Source: Theobroma cacao
Taxonomy: Eukaryota; Streptophyta; Magnoliopsida; Malvales; Malvaceae
Assembly: GCF_000208745.1 (NCBI RefSeq)
Contig: NC_030850.1
Location: forward strand, 3,421,800-3,485,799
Length of the DNA: 64,000 nt
Direction: 5' to 3'
The notes under the pieces are model-generated. The model was given only the letters and a program-made list of their open reading frames with translations, ran no database searches and was not told the DNA's origin. How positions within the stretch are numbered: position 1 is the stretch's first letter; every line of letters begins with the position of its first letter. This document shows positions 12,061-22,881 of the stretch, one piece after another. Both the position numbers and the translations under genes were made by a program.

Positions 12061-14413
12061 TAGGACTCTTGCGTCAAGGGTATTTATTAAAAATGGAAGG
12101 GATTTGGTAAATTTTTTTCTTTTGAAAGGGGAATGGTGTGGCATGCACATGTATTGAGAATATATATTCTTCGAGTTTGTGGGAGAGTTATTTATTGTAA
12201 TGCCAGTGGGAAAAAAATATGGTATTTCTAGAGACTAATCATTGAGGGTTTTGTGCGAGATCAGGAAACCAGACATTGTCCATAGGTGTAGGTAAAAAGA
12301 TTATAAAAATTATAGTCACAATTAAATAATATTCTGTGTCACTAGAATCAACTTCGAACACGTCATATATCTTTTAAAATAATCAACTATGTTAAAAAAG
12401 ATTTTTTTTCCCGAGAGAGAATGGAAATTTAATTAAATGGACAATATCAAATGTTTTAGATTTTTTTTTAAAAAAAAAAACCACAGTCACACACATAATT
12501 AGGTTTTAAGTATATTTTTGGCAATTATGTGCATTTACATCAGCATATTTACTTAGGTTCATTAATATGTTATGTGCTTAAAAAGATCTTCATAAATAGA
12601 TGTAAACTTTTAGCAAAACTCTCTAAATTAATAACTACAGGATAATTTTCCTAATTATTTATGGTGTCAAACTAAAATGATCAAAACTATATATACTTGT
12701 TTTGCAAAGAGTGATATTAATTGCTCAAGCAACTAAGTTTTTGATGATATAATTCTATTATTGGCAAGATAATCATTATGCTAGCTGGCACCTTCATCGA
12801 CAAATTAAACTTTGCGTAAACTTCCCCATGCTTTTAACATGAAGGAGTCTATTCTAATAAAAGAATCATGACATTGTTTCACCATTGGCGTAAACTCTCC
12901 TTTGTTCACAACTATTTCATGTAATTAATTAGGAATTCCTTTTTAATATTAATAAAACTTCAAAACTGGGGTTTCCTTTCTCTTCATGCATCTAACAAGT
13001 CATCACAAGAAACACATGCATCCAATGAAATTTTTAACTATCTGGATTAGCATATGTATAAATAAATTATAACCAAAACCCAATAGCCATTTCCAATATA
13101 ACTTTGTTCTTATAAAAAAATAAAAAGGAAGAAGCATGATTATTATCTGTCCAAGTGAGTGAACCTTGATTGATGAGATGATAACCTTATCTTCCATTAT
13201 TCTTTTTAGCTGTTGGGGTCTGGCAACACAGAAATAATAGATTATACATAACCTTATCTTCCTCATTCTTAATCAGCTATCGCAATAGATAAGGTGAGAG
13301 AGCATACTAAAGAGAAAATAATAGTATCAATAATTATCCTATTTTGTTCACTAAAATTTTACCACGAATGGCTTAAGAATTGCAAAATTAATTTGTTGGC
13401 TGCAATTTGGGTCAATTTTGTCATGTTCAATCCAGCTTAAAGAATTCACTTGCTAAATATTAGGAGATTCCGAATGTGTAAAAGGATTAAGTTGCTTGTG
13501 CTATAAGCACAAGCATTAATGTGGAAAGAACATAGGAAATTTGGGTAAAAAGCCAACACGCTTCTTGCGATTAGATTTTTCCTATACACTACTGTTATTG
13601 CTAAGAACAGACAACAGCAATTACCCAAAAAAAATTTCACTTTCATCTGTTGAATTTTCTCCTAATGATTTAAATAGAACTCAATTTGGCGGTAAGAGCT
13701 ATATATGACATTAAAAAACAAATCAGTCGAACAATAAAACACTTACGATTTCATCTAAGTCCTTAAACGTGATCGTTTTTAAAAGAGAACTAGCGGTTAT
13801 TAGACTGCAAAATTATCTGAAATTTTCATAAGTGAAAAAAAAAATAAAAAGACAGAAAAGATGATGCGTGACAAAATTTGCATCAAGAGTTTTAGATTAA
13901 GATTTTTTTTCTGTTTATATACATTGGAATATGCGGCGCGTGATTGGTGAAATTGTGAGCAAATGGAAACGTCATGGTGTCCGCGGACGTGGCGTCCTTA
14001 TCCTATTGTCAACCTTGTCACTCTCCTCCCCCCCACTTGCCCAAAGGAAAAAACATAAAAAAGAAAAGAAAGTTAACCAGTATGTACGAACTTTGGAACC
14101 AAACCAAGAAAGAAAGAAAGAAAGAAAGAAAGGGCTACCTATCTTTGTGATGGGCACAACACATATATATATATTTACGTATATAATCTTTTTGTGGCTG
14201 TGGAAGAACAAGATTTTATTAGCCAATTGACTTCCTCAGCCATGGGGACTGGGGGAGGTCACTTTCCTTTGAAAAATTATGAAATCATGATAAATTCCTC
14301 CATCCAACACGTAAACTCCCTCATGGGAGATGATAAGAGGAAAAAATTTTCGTTTTATCCTTTGTCGATTTTTCTTTTTTTTCTTTTTAATTTTTTGGGT
14401 CCATTATCATAAA
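12061..14413. other. gene-free spacer
   Basis: No recognisable gene. The ORFs present are short and low-complexity. An (AGAA)n run lies at about 14106-14132, and a TA-rich tract at about 14163-14175. Confidence 0.55.
14106..14132. repeat. (AGAA)n microsatellite
   Basis: About six uninterrupted copies of a GAAA-type tetranucleotide. Both strands are open across it, giving spurious low-complexity ORFs. Confidence 0.9.
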
Positions 14414-14734
14414 AGTGAGCAAAATTAAATCAAATCAAGAACCCACCCAAATTAAATGTGATTTAGATAAAATGGTTTGATTTAATTAATTTATTAAATC
14501 AATTGATCCAAAATATTTGATCCAATTGATTTTTTGATCGGTTTTCAATTTAAAATTTTTAAACCAATTCATCTAAAAAATCAAATTAATTTTTTATAAT
14601 ATATTTTTATATATATTAAAAAAATTGATAATAAATTTAATTAATAATATACTTAAAATATATTAATTTATTATATATATGTATACAAATAATACTCATA
14701 ACAATTTAATTCTAATTATATATATATATATATT

Positions 14735-15075
14735 TATTTATTTATAAATCTGTATTAATATGAAATTACAAGTTATAAATTTTAAATGATATATTTTATA
14801 TGATAAGATTATAATATATGATAGTCAACATCTTACATATTAATATATTATAATTATTACACTTTAGTAATGTATCGTAATATAAAATGTNATTTAATTT
14901 AATTTATTGATTTATTTATAAATCTGTATTAATATAAAATTACAAGTTATATATTTTAAATGATATAACTTATATGTTAATTTTAAAATATATGATAGTA
15001 AATTTCCTACGTATTAATATGTTATAATTATTACACTTTAGTAATGTTTTATAACATAAAATGTTATGAATATAT
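14735..15075. repeat. tandem repeat, period ~174 bp, two copies
   Basis: The block beginning TTTATAAATCTGTATTAATA at 14741 returns at 14915 with about 174 bp spacing. Both copies carry TACAAGTTATA and later TTATAATTATTACACTTTAG. The copies differ at scattered positions, so the duplication is not recent. Confidence 0.8.
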
Positions 15076-15114
15076 ATATACATATATAAAATTATATAAA
15101 CATTATATATATAT

Positions 15115-15545
15115 ATATTATACATAAGCATTATTATAACTTTTAATAAATTTTATTTATATGATTACATTTAATAACTTTATTAATTATCACTTTAGTT
15201 TTTATAACATATTGTTTATAATTAGTTATTATTTATACAACCTTTGATATAAAACATTATAACATATAAGTTGTGTCATTAATTTTATACATACATGATA
15301 AAGTAATGTATATTACATATATACATATATTTAATTTATACATAAATATTACTACAACTTATAATAGACTTTATTTATATGATTACACTTAATAATTTTT
15401 TTAGTTATCGTCTTAATTTTTATAACATATTGTTTATAATTAGTTATTATTTATACAACCTTTGATGTAAAAATTAAAACATATGAATTGTGTCATTAAT
15501 TTTATATATATAATAAAGTAATATATTATATATACCAATATTTTA
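15115..15545. repeat. tandem repeat, period ~218 bp, two copies
   Basis: CATATTGTTTATAATTAG occurs at 15208 and again at 15426. The match runs on through ATACAACCTTTGAT and TTGTGTCATTAATTTTATA and extends upstream through TTATTTATATGATTACA. It lies directly after the 174-bp repeat, inside the same element. Confidence 0.8.
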
Positions 15546-15785
15546 TTTATACATAATTTGTATATACTATAATTATGGATGAAGTTTATAAATTTTAATA
15601 TTATAATTTGTTGAGAAAGTAATAAAATTATAGTTCATGGGTCCAAAATCAAACCAATTCTATATTTGATCGGTTTTGTTGTCTTTTTCTGTTTGGTTAG
15701 TTTTGATTAATTTTTTAAAAATGTTTGATTCATTTGATTTATAAATATGATAGACCAAACCACTCAAGTCATCAATTTGCTCACT

Positions 15786-16550
15786 CCTACCTTATCATGC
15801 GTCCACCTTGCATTAGGTAGATTCCTTTTGGTAGAGGATGGGAATTTCCTTGGGTTATACCTCTGAGAATTTAGTGGGGGAAAGGTTTAGGAAATTTACT
15901 AATTGCTTCAGCTTAGTTGTCATTAAAGGACAAAATCAGTAAAATTTATTTTCACGGATCAACTGAAAATTCAATGGCAGAATTATTGGTATCATACATG
16001 AGAGATTCTAATGCCTTCAACGTTCAACCCATAGTTATCATTCGTAAATAAGGGATTCCTAGTTATTGATCAAGCTTAAATGCAGATAATTAAGAAGGTT
16101 AAAAGCTTCTAGAAATAAAAATTTGTAAAAGATTGAGTGGAATACAGGTTAAGGCAACTTTTAATATGTTTCCTCTTGTCCTGAAAATGAATCTGTAAAA
16201 GGGTAACAAAGAAATGTAATAGCTGAGGAGGGGAGGTAGGCTGGTGCCAGAATATACCATCCTACGTCTGTGTTATAGCAAAGACACATTTAATTAGCAT
16301 TAGTTAATTAATTGATTAGGGTTTACTTGACGATGACTCAACCCCTGTACAGGCTACCAAACAAAACAGGGTCCGTTCCATCAGTTTATACAAATGCTAT
16401 AATACTCTTTCAGATAAGCAGCCAATTCCATTTTCCGTTTCAGTAAGATGATCCAGGAAGAAATGGTGGCACTATAATCTGTAAAGTGTTCAAACTTTTT
16501 GATGCAAAGCATTGGTTAATCCGCAGAAAAATGCCAACAAAACAGCTGGT
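15786..16550. other. gene-free spacer before the formamidase duplication
   Basis: Less AT-rich than the preceding element; no gene-like ORF and no repeat that I recognise. Confidence 0.5.
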
Positions 16551-17429
16551 TGGCAGAGGCAACATTAATTCCCATTATCTTCTCCTTCTTTTTGATTAGG
16601 ACTGATGACCCCATAATATGGCAACGATGCCGTCAGCTTATTTAGCTAGCAATCAAGTCCTAAATTCAGATCAGAGTCTTTTAGGAAGCAGTACTAGTCC
16701 CCCTATGGAGGAGTTGCTGGGACCATCCTCCAAATAAAGCAGAAGAAAGTAATGTTTTCCCTATAAGAACAAATAAAAGCTCAAATCATCATGAAATGCA
16801 GGCAATATCTCAAAGATTCCGATTTGTGGGGTTCGAGGTGACTTGGTGAGAGAGGGCAATTTGGATTAGCTCGAAGCCCTGTTTTCATCCAAAAATGATG
16901 AAAGTAAACAAGTCCAGCTGTTCGGTTATTTTTAAGCAATGTGGTCAGTCTGCAGTCTACTATTACATAGGCATCTTTTTAGTACAAATTTTTCTGCTAA
17001 TGGATGGTTACGTCAAATGTACGATGTTGAATCAAATCAAGCACCACTGAAATTCACTTGTATGATAAGATAAAAGTTCCACCAAGTACAGGGTATCATT
17101 CCTTAATGAGTGGTTCACTTTTATTTTCTCCGAGCCCAAGCTTTTTACTCCTAGCGTTGGAATTATATCCTTGTAGCTTACCCCTCTAATTACTATTGTT
17201 TTGTTTTAAACAACCCAAGGTAATATGTGAAAGCTCAATCAATTCCTAGTGGTCCATCCACTCAAGTGTAAAAAAAAAATAAAAATTTCAAGTTGCTGCT
17301 ACTGTCATGGCTGTCAAATATTTCATCGGATAATGAAGGTTCCAGGACGTCGGCAACTCCCACAAGTCTCCCCATTATTGACATACCTAACCTTAATTTC
17401 CTGTGTGCCTGGAACTCTGGACTGAGCCA

Positions 17430-20400
17430 TGGCTAAATATGGTGCAAAATTTGGTGGTTCCTGTAGACCTGAAGAAGAAGAAAACGTTGGGAGCAGAAAT
17501 ATCCCCTTCCACAAACGGTGCCACCCTTGGCATACCAGCTGTAACCTATTGCAGAGGTCAAGGAAGGGGAGCTTTTTAGAGTTGCAATGGTGGACTGTGA
17601 TGGAGGTATAATAAAAAAAAACGACTCCGCGGATGATGTCAAGCATGCTGATCCATACATGGCGTGAGTTCAATTTTAATTTCCTTCTGTTTTCCAAATT
17701 CTACTGCATATATAATTGCAAGTGTTTAAAGATCAATAACTTCCTTGATAAGCCCTCAGTAACTGTAGTTCTGTCTTGAAGATCAGACAATGTTCAGAGT
17801 GTTAGAAGCACAAGTTTTCTTTTGAACATCAAGGGTAACCATGGCAAAACTTCAGCACATGGTTACCTATATTAAGTCACTAGAACATGGGTGTCTTCAG
17901 CTTCTACTGTATGCTTCTAGTGGTTTTTTCTTCCCTGGCTGCAGTGAGTATATAGTTTAAATTCCTTTTGACATGTACAGAGAAAGGCACTCTAAAGAAA
18001 TGCCCTAATGATTTTCAAGAAATCATTTCTGTCTTTCACTAGCAATTTTGGTTGACATTGGTTAATTGCCTGTTAGCTCGTCTTCTCTTCTTCTGAGAAA
18101 CTTCTAAAACCTGTTGCCCTTAGCATTTTTCACATTTGCAAGTGCACCTTAGTATGTTTGTCTTGTAGTTAAACGAAAATGGGGACCATTTGGAAGGATT
18201 GTCCCTCCCATTTGTCAGCCAGTAATTATATGGGAGTTAACCTCCTTCTCCAATGGATGCCATTGGCTAGACTGACAATTCTGCAACAAGTTTCTCCATG
18301 ATCTACCACTCCCAGTGGTATTCCAAGACTAATAAAAGCCAATGGACTTGATGAAGAAGCGCTGGGTGCAAACTCTACAACTATACACCCTTGGTTGCAG
18401 GGTAGAGGTTGCGAACTGGAGAGAAGGTGTCTTCCAATTATCTCTTTTGTCATCTAATATCCTTGAACAGGATGGTCTTAATTTGAAACTTGTTGATTTT
18501 GGTTTGTTTGATAAATGACATAGGCCCCGTTATCTCAGTGGACCAATAAGATTTGTGGACAAAGATGGCATACCAGCCAAGCAAGGGCGACCTTCTGGCA
18601 GTGAAAATATGTAACCTGGGTCCTCTGCCTGGGGATGAATGAGACTATACCGCAACATTTGAAAGAGAAAATGGAGGAAGTTGTTTGACCGACCATTTTC
18701 CTTGTGTACCTAAAGCTATTTGGTGCCTGGAAGGGATTTTTGCCCACTCTCCTCATGTAGCCGGTGAATTTTCTTTCCATTACCCTATGTTAAAATCAAT
18801 TAATCATTTCAAAGTATCTTAAATTAAGTTACTTCTCCAACGTTTCTATAATCATGCATAAATATCGAAAACAGTTCAGTCGCTAACGAAGTTTTATAGA
18901 CATAGCCAGGGGGGGCGGAGATTTTCAGGTTTGCCTCACCCTGGAGTGATTGGAACTGCACCATCAATGGAACTCCAGAATATTGGAATGAGAGAGAAAG
19001 AGAAGTTGCAGAAAATAGCTCAAGGTCCCAAGAACTATGTGAAGTTTTGCATTCGCGACCATTGGCAAACCTGCCATGGACAAAAAGCTGCCTATTGGGG
19101 AAGGTACTAAAATCAATGTAAGTGCCTAATCTTTCAATGTCTGTGCATATAAAACTTTTTAGATGCAATTTCCAGCCACACCAGGCTAAAGTTCCAAAGA
19201 ATCGGGACTTAAAAGTAATACTAACATGTGATGGCTCTCTGTTGATACCAAAGGGTACCTCTGAATGGGAAAAGACAGCTAAGGCGGCTGCAACGACTGT
19301 TCCAGTGAGAGAAATGGAGGAAATTGTGGACATCAAAAACTTTAGCCCTGTTTCAAAAAGTATATCTTCCTGTGTTTGTTGAAGGAGTGAATCTCAGCAT
19401 GCACTTTTCTGAAGGCGATGGCGAGGTATCCTTTTTGCAGGGCAATTGAGATGAGTGGTTTTCTAGAGCTTAAGTACGTTTTAAACCTCATATCTGAGCA
19501 TCCTGGCATACAGACGCTAGTCAAGATGTTTCTACACATTTCCCTCAATACATTTTGATAGAAGTTTTTGATATCTACATCTCATCCAGCAAACATGTCC
19601 TGTTGGATGTAGTGCATTCGAAGATAATTTCATGACTTAGAATAAGTAAAGGAGTCTGCTTCATGCTTTTGATAAGAGTACCATTTATTGTCTACTACTA
19701 GTTATGTGATAGATATTGAATAAATCCAGGTAGTGGTTTAATATCCAGTGGCAGACAAGAAACTAAGACGTGCAGCTGCTTCAAAATGTACTATGAGGCA
19801 AGAAGACTGAGTAGAATAAATTCAGGTAGTAGTTCAAAAATCTGGAGGAGAACTTTGCAACTGACAGACGAATGTATCAAAAGTCGAAACACTTCTCTTC
19901 TGCAAGATTTGGAATCACCCCTGCCACAAACATGCATGATTTGCCCAAAATCGAATGATATTCTAATTTTAAGATTCTTCCTACCTGAAACAGCTGGAAT
20001 GGGTATGCCGTATGCATGCCAGATGAATCTGTTTGATAAAATCAGGGAGAGATGGCTCACTCTAAAAATGCTTTTAGGTGAGCTTGAAAGAAAAATTATT
20101 CCGCAAGTATCTTCTTCATTGAAAGATGCAGTTTAAACACCAGGATTGACAACTTAAATTCAGGCAGGTTTAGATATGTGTGAAATCATAAGAGATGGGA
20201 TGAAGGAGTGTCTTACCCCAATGGGACCAACCCCTCTTCTTGTAAGTCCAATCTTCGAGGTTGGATTCTCAGAATTGCTAGTGTTTGAGGGAATGAGCAT
20301 TGATGAGAATGGAAGGCAACAATTCTTGATACAAGTGTTGCTTATAAACGTGCAGTTCTCAATGCCATTGCATACCTTTCCAAATACAGGTCTGTTCGCT

Positions 20401-20698
20401 CAATACTTTGCTAGCATTATTCCTTCAAGAACTCACACAAGCACTTTCATAGATAAAAATGGAATTACCCCACAGTTGCCTTACTGATACAGAGGAAATA
20501 ATGGTGACAAATCAGATTATACCTTCTGCTATTTCCAGCTAGAATGGGAAATTTTTTTGAAACATGCACTATGTGATCCTTAAATTTCAAAATTCTAAAA
20601 CCATCTAACGATGTGCAGGATGTTGGCTAGTGAGAAAACCAGATGTCCTTAATGATGGAAAATCTATCCATCACAAAGAACCAGCTGCCTCAATGTAA
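17430..20698 (+). pseudogene. acetamidase/formamidase pseudogene
   Basis: A dead copy of the gene at 22194-25347. Recognisable relics: first exon of the upstream type at 17430-17666; relic of the second first-exon type near 18318-18420; exon 2 at about 18524-18763; exon 3 at about 18907-19104; exon 4 at about 19200-19471; exon 5 at about 20175-20392; a scrap of exon 6 near 20510; exon 7 at about 20617-20698. Lesions include frameshifts in the first exon, an extra base near 18585, a TGA at 18640-18642 replacing the Trp of GDEWGY, a frameshift in exon 3 where the intact copy reads NIWNERE, and loss of most of exon 6. Intron 4 is enlarged by about 450 bp compared with the intact gene. It cannot make an enzyme; transcription is possible. 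Confidence 0.92.
19715..20160 (+). other. extra sequence in pseudogene intron 4
   Basis: The matching intron of the intact gene is 223 bp, while the pseudogene has about 700 bp between its exon 4 and exon 5 relics. The added part carries an open frame at 19786-20136 (116 codons, starting MYYEARRLSRINSG) that matches no family I know. A short direct repeat, GAATAAATCCAGGTAGTGGT and GAATAAATTCAGGTAGTAGT, lies about 95 bp apart. This may be inserted DNA from elsewhere, or intron lost from the intact copy. Confidence 0.4.
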
Positions 20699-22193
20699 CT
20701 TCAGTCAGCAAGCCTAAAGCAGATTCATTTTCCATGCCTAATGGTCCTGTGCATATAGAAATAACTTTAGGTGGGAAAACTGCAATGTAGCTAAATAACG
20801 TATACTCACTGACAAAAAAAAACACACCATATTTTAATTATGAATCACGAATATGTTAGAAAATCTGTAAAAGGATGACGGTTGGCCAAGCTGACAGGCA
20901 TGGTACAATGACTTTATAGTACAAGAGGCATCAATTTCTACATATTTTAAGTATGTTAAATGATTCCCAGATGGTTTCAAAGTGTGATGCTTGGAACCAG
21001 GTCAACAGAAAAGGATGTCATGGAATAAGGTTAAACTTATCCCAGTAACTAGTAAGTTACCTAATGTATTCAAAACCAAAATTTGTCTTCCCCTGCTGTT
21101 GACAAGCATATCAGAAAATAATAAGGATATGATAGCTTACTCTAACAAAAGAGTGGTACAGTGATGCAGATAGCGGCCACTAGAAATTTCCCAGTTTCCT
21201 CTCATAACATGAATCAAAATCCAGAAATGTATGATGTTGCTGAAATATCAATCTGAGAAAGTTGAACCTCTATCAAGAGAGTGTTCAGACATAAGTTTCC
21301 TAATTATAAACTAAGAACTGGCTGATTTATTTTTTACACATATGACCATTGGAGTTTACACTATTTTCCTTTCTTGGAATTATTCTTCACAAATATCTCA
21401 AAACGACAAAAATTTGAGGGCGACTCCATCTTGCATCTCTCTTCCATGGCTGGTTTCCAATGCTCCCATCTTTCATTGATTTGGAATCTTAAAGTGATGA
21501 CCCTAGATCATGACAAATAGCTTATTTGCCATCAAGTCAATAATCTGAGATTAGTCCTATCGGAAATTGTACATGCCCTACCAAGTATTTCTCTCCTTAA
21601 GAACAAACAAAAGCTCAAAGATTCCAAGTTTGTGGGGTCGTGTCAGAGGGTTTGGATTGGCTTTGAAAGCTTGTTTCCATTGCAAAATCATGAAAGGAAA
21701 CTATCCAACTGTTCGGTTAAAGTAAGCAATATAATCAATCCGCAGCTTAATTGTTATTAGATTGGCATCTTTTTGGTTCAAAGTTTTTTGCTAATGGATG
21801 ATTACGTCAATTTACTGTTTGTTGAAGCAAATCAGAGTCAGACACGACTCAATTTCACTTCCATCATGTGAAAAAACTTCCATCAAGTACAGGGCATAGG
21901 TTAGAATCAATTTGGTCATCTCCTAAGCACAAGCTTTAGTCGTAGATTTAGCATTTTATCATTGGAAATTACCCTCAAATCACTGTTTTTTTGTCCTAAG
22001 AGAAATCCAAGGTAATGTGTCAAAACCCACATCAATTCCAAGTGGTCCATCCATCAAAGAAAAAGTCCCAACTCATGGCTGTCAAAGTTAAAGGTTTGCC
22101 GTATGTTGGCAATTGTGATGAGTCTCTGATTATCATCATACCTAACTGTTTCTTGCATTCAGCTAAACCAAGGCTGCAATTCTAGACTGAGCC

Positions 22194-22412
22194 ATGGCTG
22201 GGTATGGTGCAAGAGTAGTGGTGCCCATAGACTTGAAGAAAAAGCCATGGGAACAGAAACATCCCCTCCACAACCGGTGGCACCCCGACATACCGGCTGT
22301 TGCAGAGGTTAAGGAGGGAGAGCTTTTCAGAGTCGAAATGGTGGATTTCAGTGGAGGTGGAATTACAAAGGACTACTCTGCTGATGATGTCAAGCATGCT
22401 GATCCATCTATT
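22194..22412 (+). CDS. alternative first exon of the formamidase gene
   Basis: A 73-codon open exon starting MAGYGARVVVPIDLKKKPWE and ending HADPSI at a GTGAGT donor (22413). It is a full paralogue of the first exon at 22882-23097 (72 codons). Both end in phase 0, so this exon could splice directly to exon 2 at 23246 and give HADPSI-VHYLSGP, a 452-residue protein. No further exons follow before the second first exon. It could also be a leftover of an exon duplication, but it has no stop, no frameshift, an ATG in a good context (GCCATGGCT) and a strong donor. The pseudogene copy carries relics of the same pair. Confidence 0.6.
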
Positions 22413-22881
22413 GTGAGTTATAGTTCAATCTTCTGTCTTTCAGTTTCTAATTCCAACTTCTACTGCTGGTGCTTAAAAGCAAATACCTCCATGAAAAATA
22501 ATAGCTCCAAATCGAATGTCAGGCACAAATTTACGCTGCTAGAACATAGGACTTTTCCTATAGACTGTAAATTCTGAACAGTTTTCAAGCAAACAATTTC
22601 ACTGTTTCTGATAAGCAATTTTATCTGCAATTACTTGGTTGCCTTTTTTTTTTAAAAAAAAAAAATATCAAACCGTGTTGCTTAGCAAGTGAACCTTGGT
22701 ATCTTTGTCCCTTAGTAAAAACCAAAATGGGACCATTGGAAAAATGGTCACGCCCAGTTGTCGGCAAGTAGTATTATCTTAGAATCAAACTTCCTTCAAT
22801 GGGTGACATTTGGCTTAGACTAGCTAACAAGTGTGCAACAAATATCTCCACGATCGACCAGTTCTCCCAACCTTCTCATCC

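Larger units (their letters stand above)
14414..15785. mobile_element. 1.37-kb terminal-inverted-repeat element, non-coding
   Basis: The ends are an exact 10-bp inverted repeat, AGTGAGCAAA at 14414-14423 and TTTGCTCACT at 15776-15785, continued by looser complementarity in AAATCAAATC-type sequence. The interior is extremely AT-rich with no coding potential. It contains two internal duplications (separate entries). No convincing target-site duplication is visible, so the superfamily is open. One undetermined base lies at 14891. Confidence 0.6.
16560..21200 (+). repeat. left unit of formamidase tandem duplication
   Basis: This unit aligns by eye with 21440-25990 at an offset near 4.76 kb, including non-coding DNA. 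Upstream, AGATTCCNANTTTGTGGGG, GCTAATGGATG and TTACGTCAA are shared (about 16810-17015 against 21615-21810). Downstream, AAAGGATGTCAT and ACAAGCATAT are shared (about 21010-21110 against 25865-25960). The left unit carries the decayed gene copy. The edges are approximate. Confidence 0.8.

Noticed and set aside
13931..14230. Frames of 84-99 codons on both strands
   Set aside because: Both are kept open by the (AGAA)n microsatellite and have low-complexity Lys or Phe/Leu-rich products.
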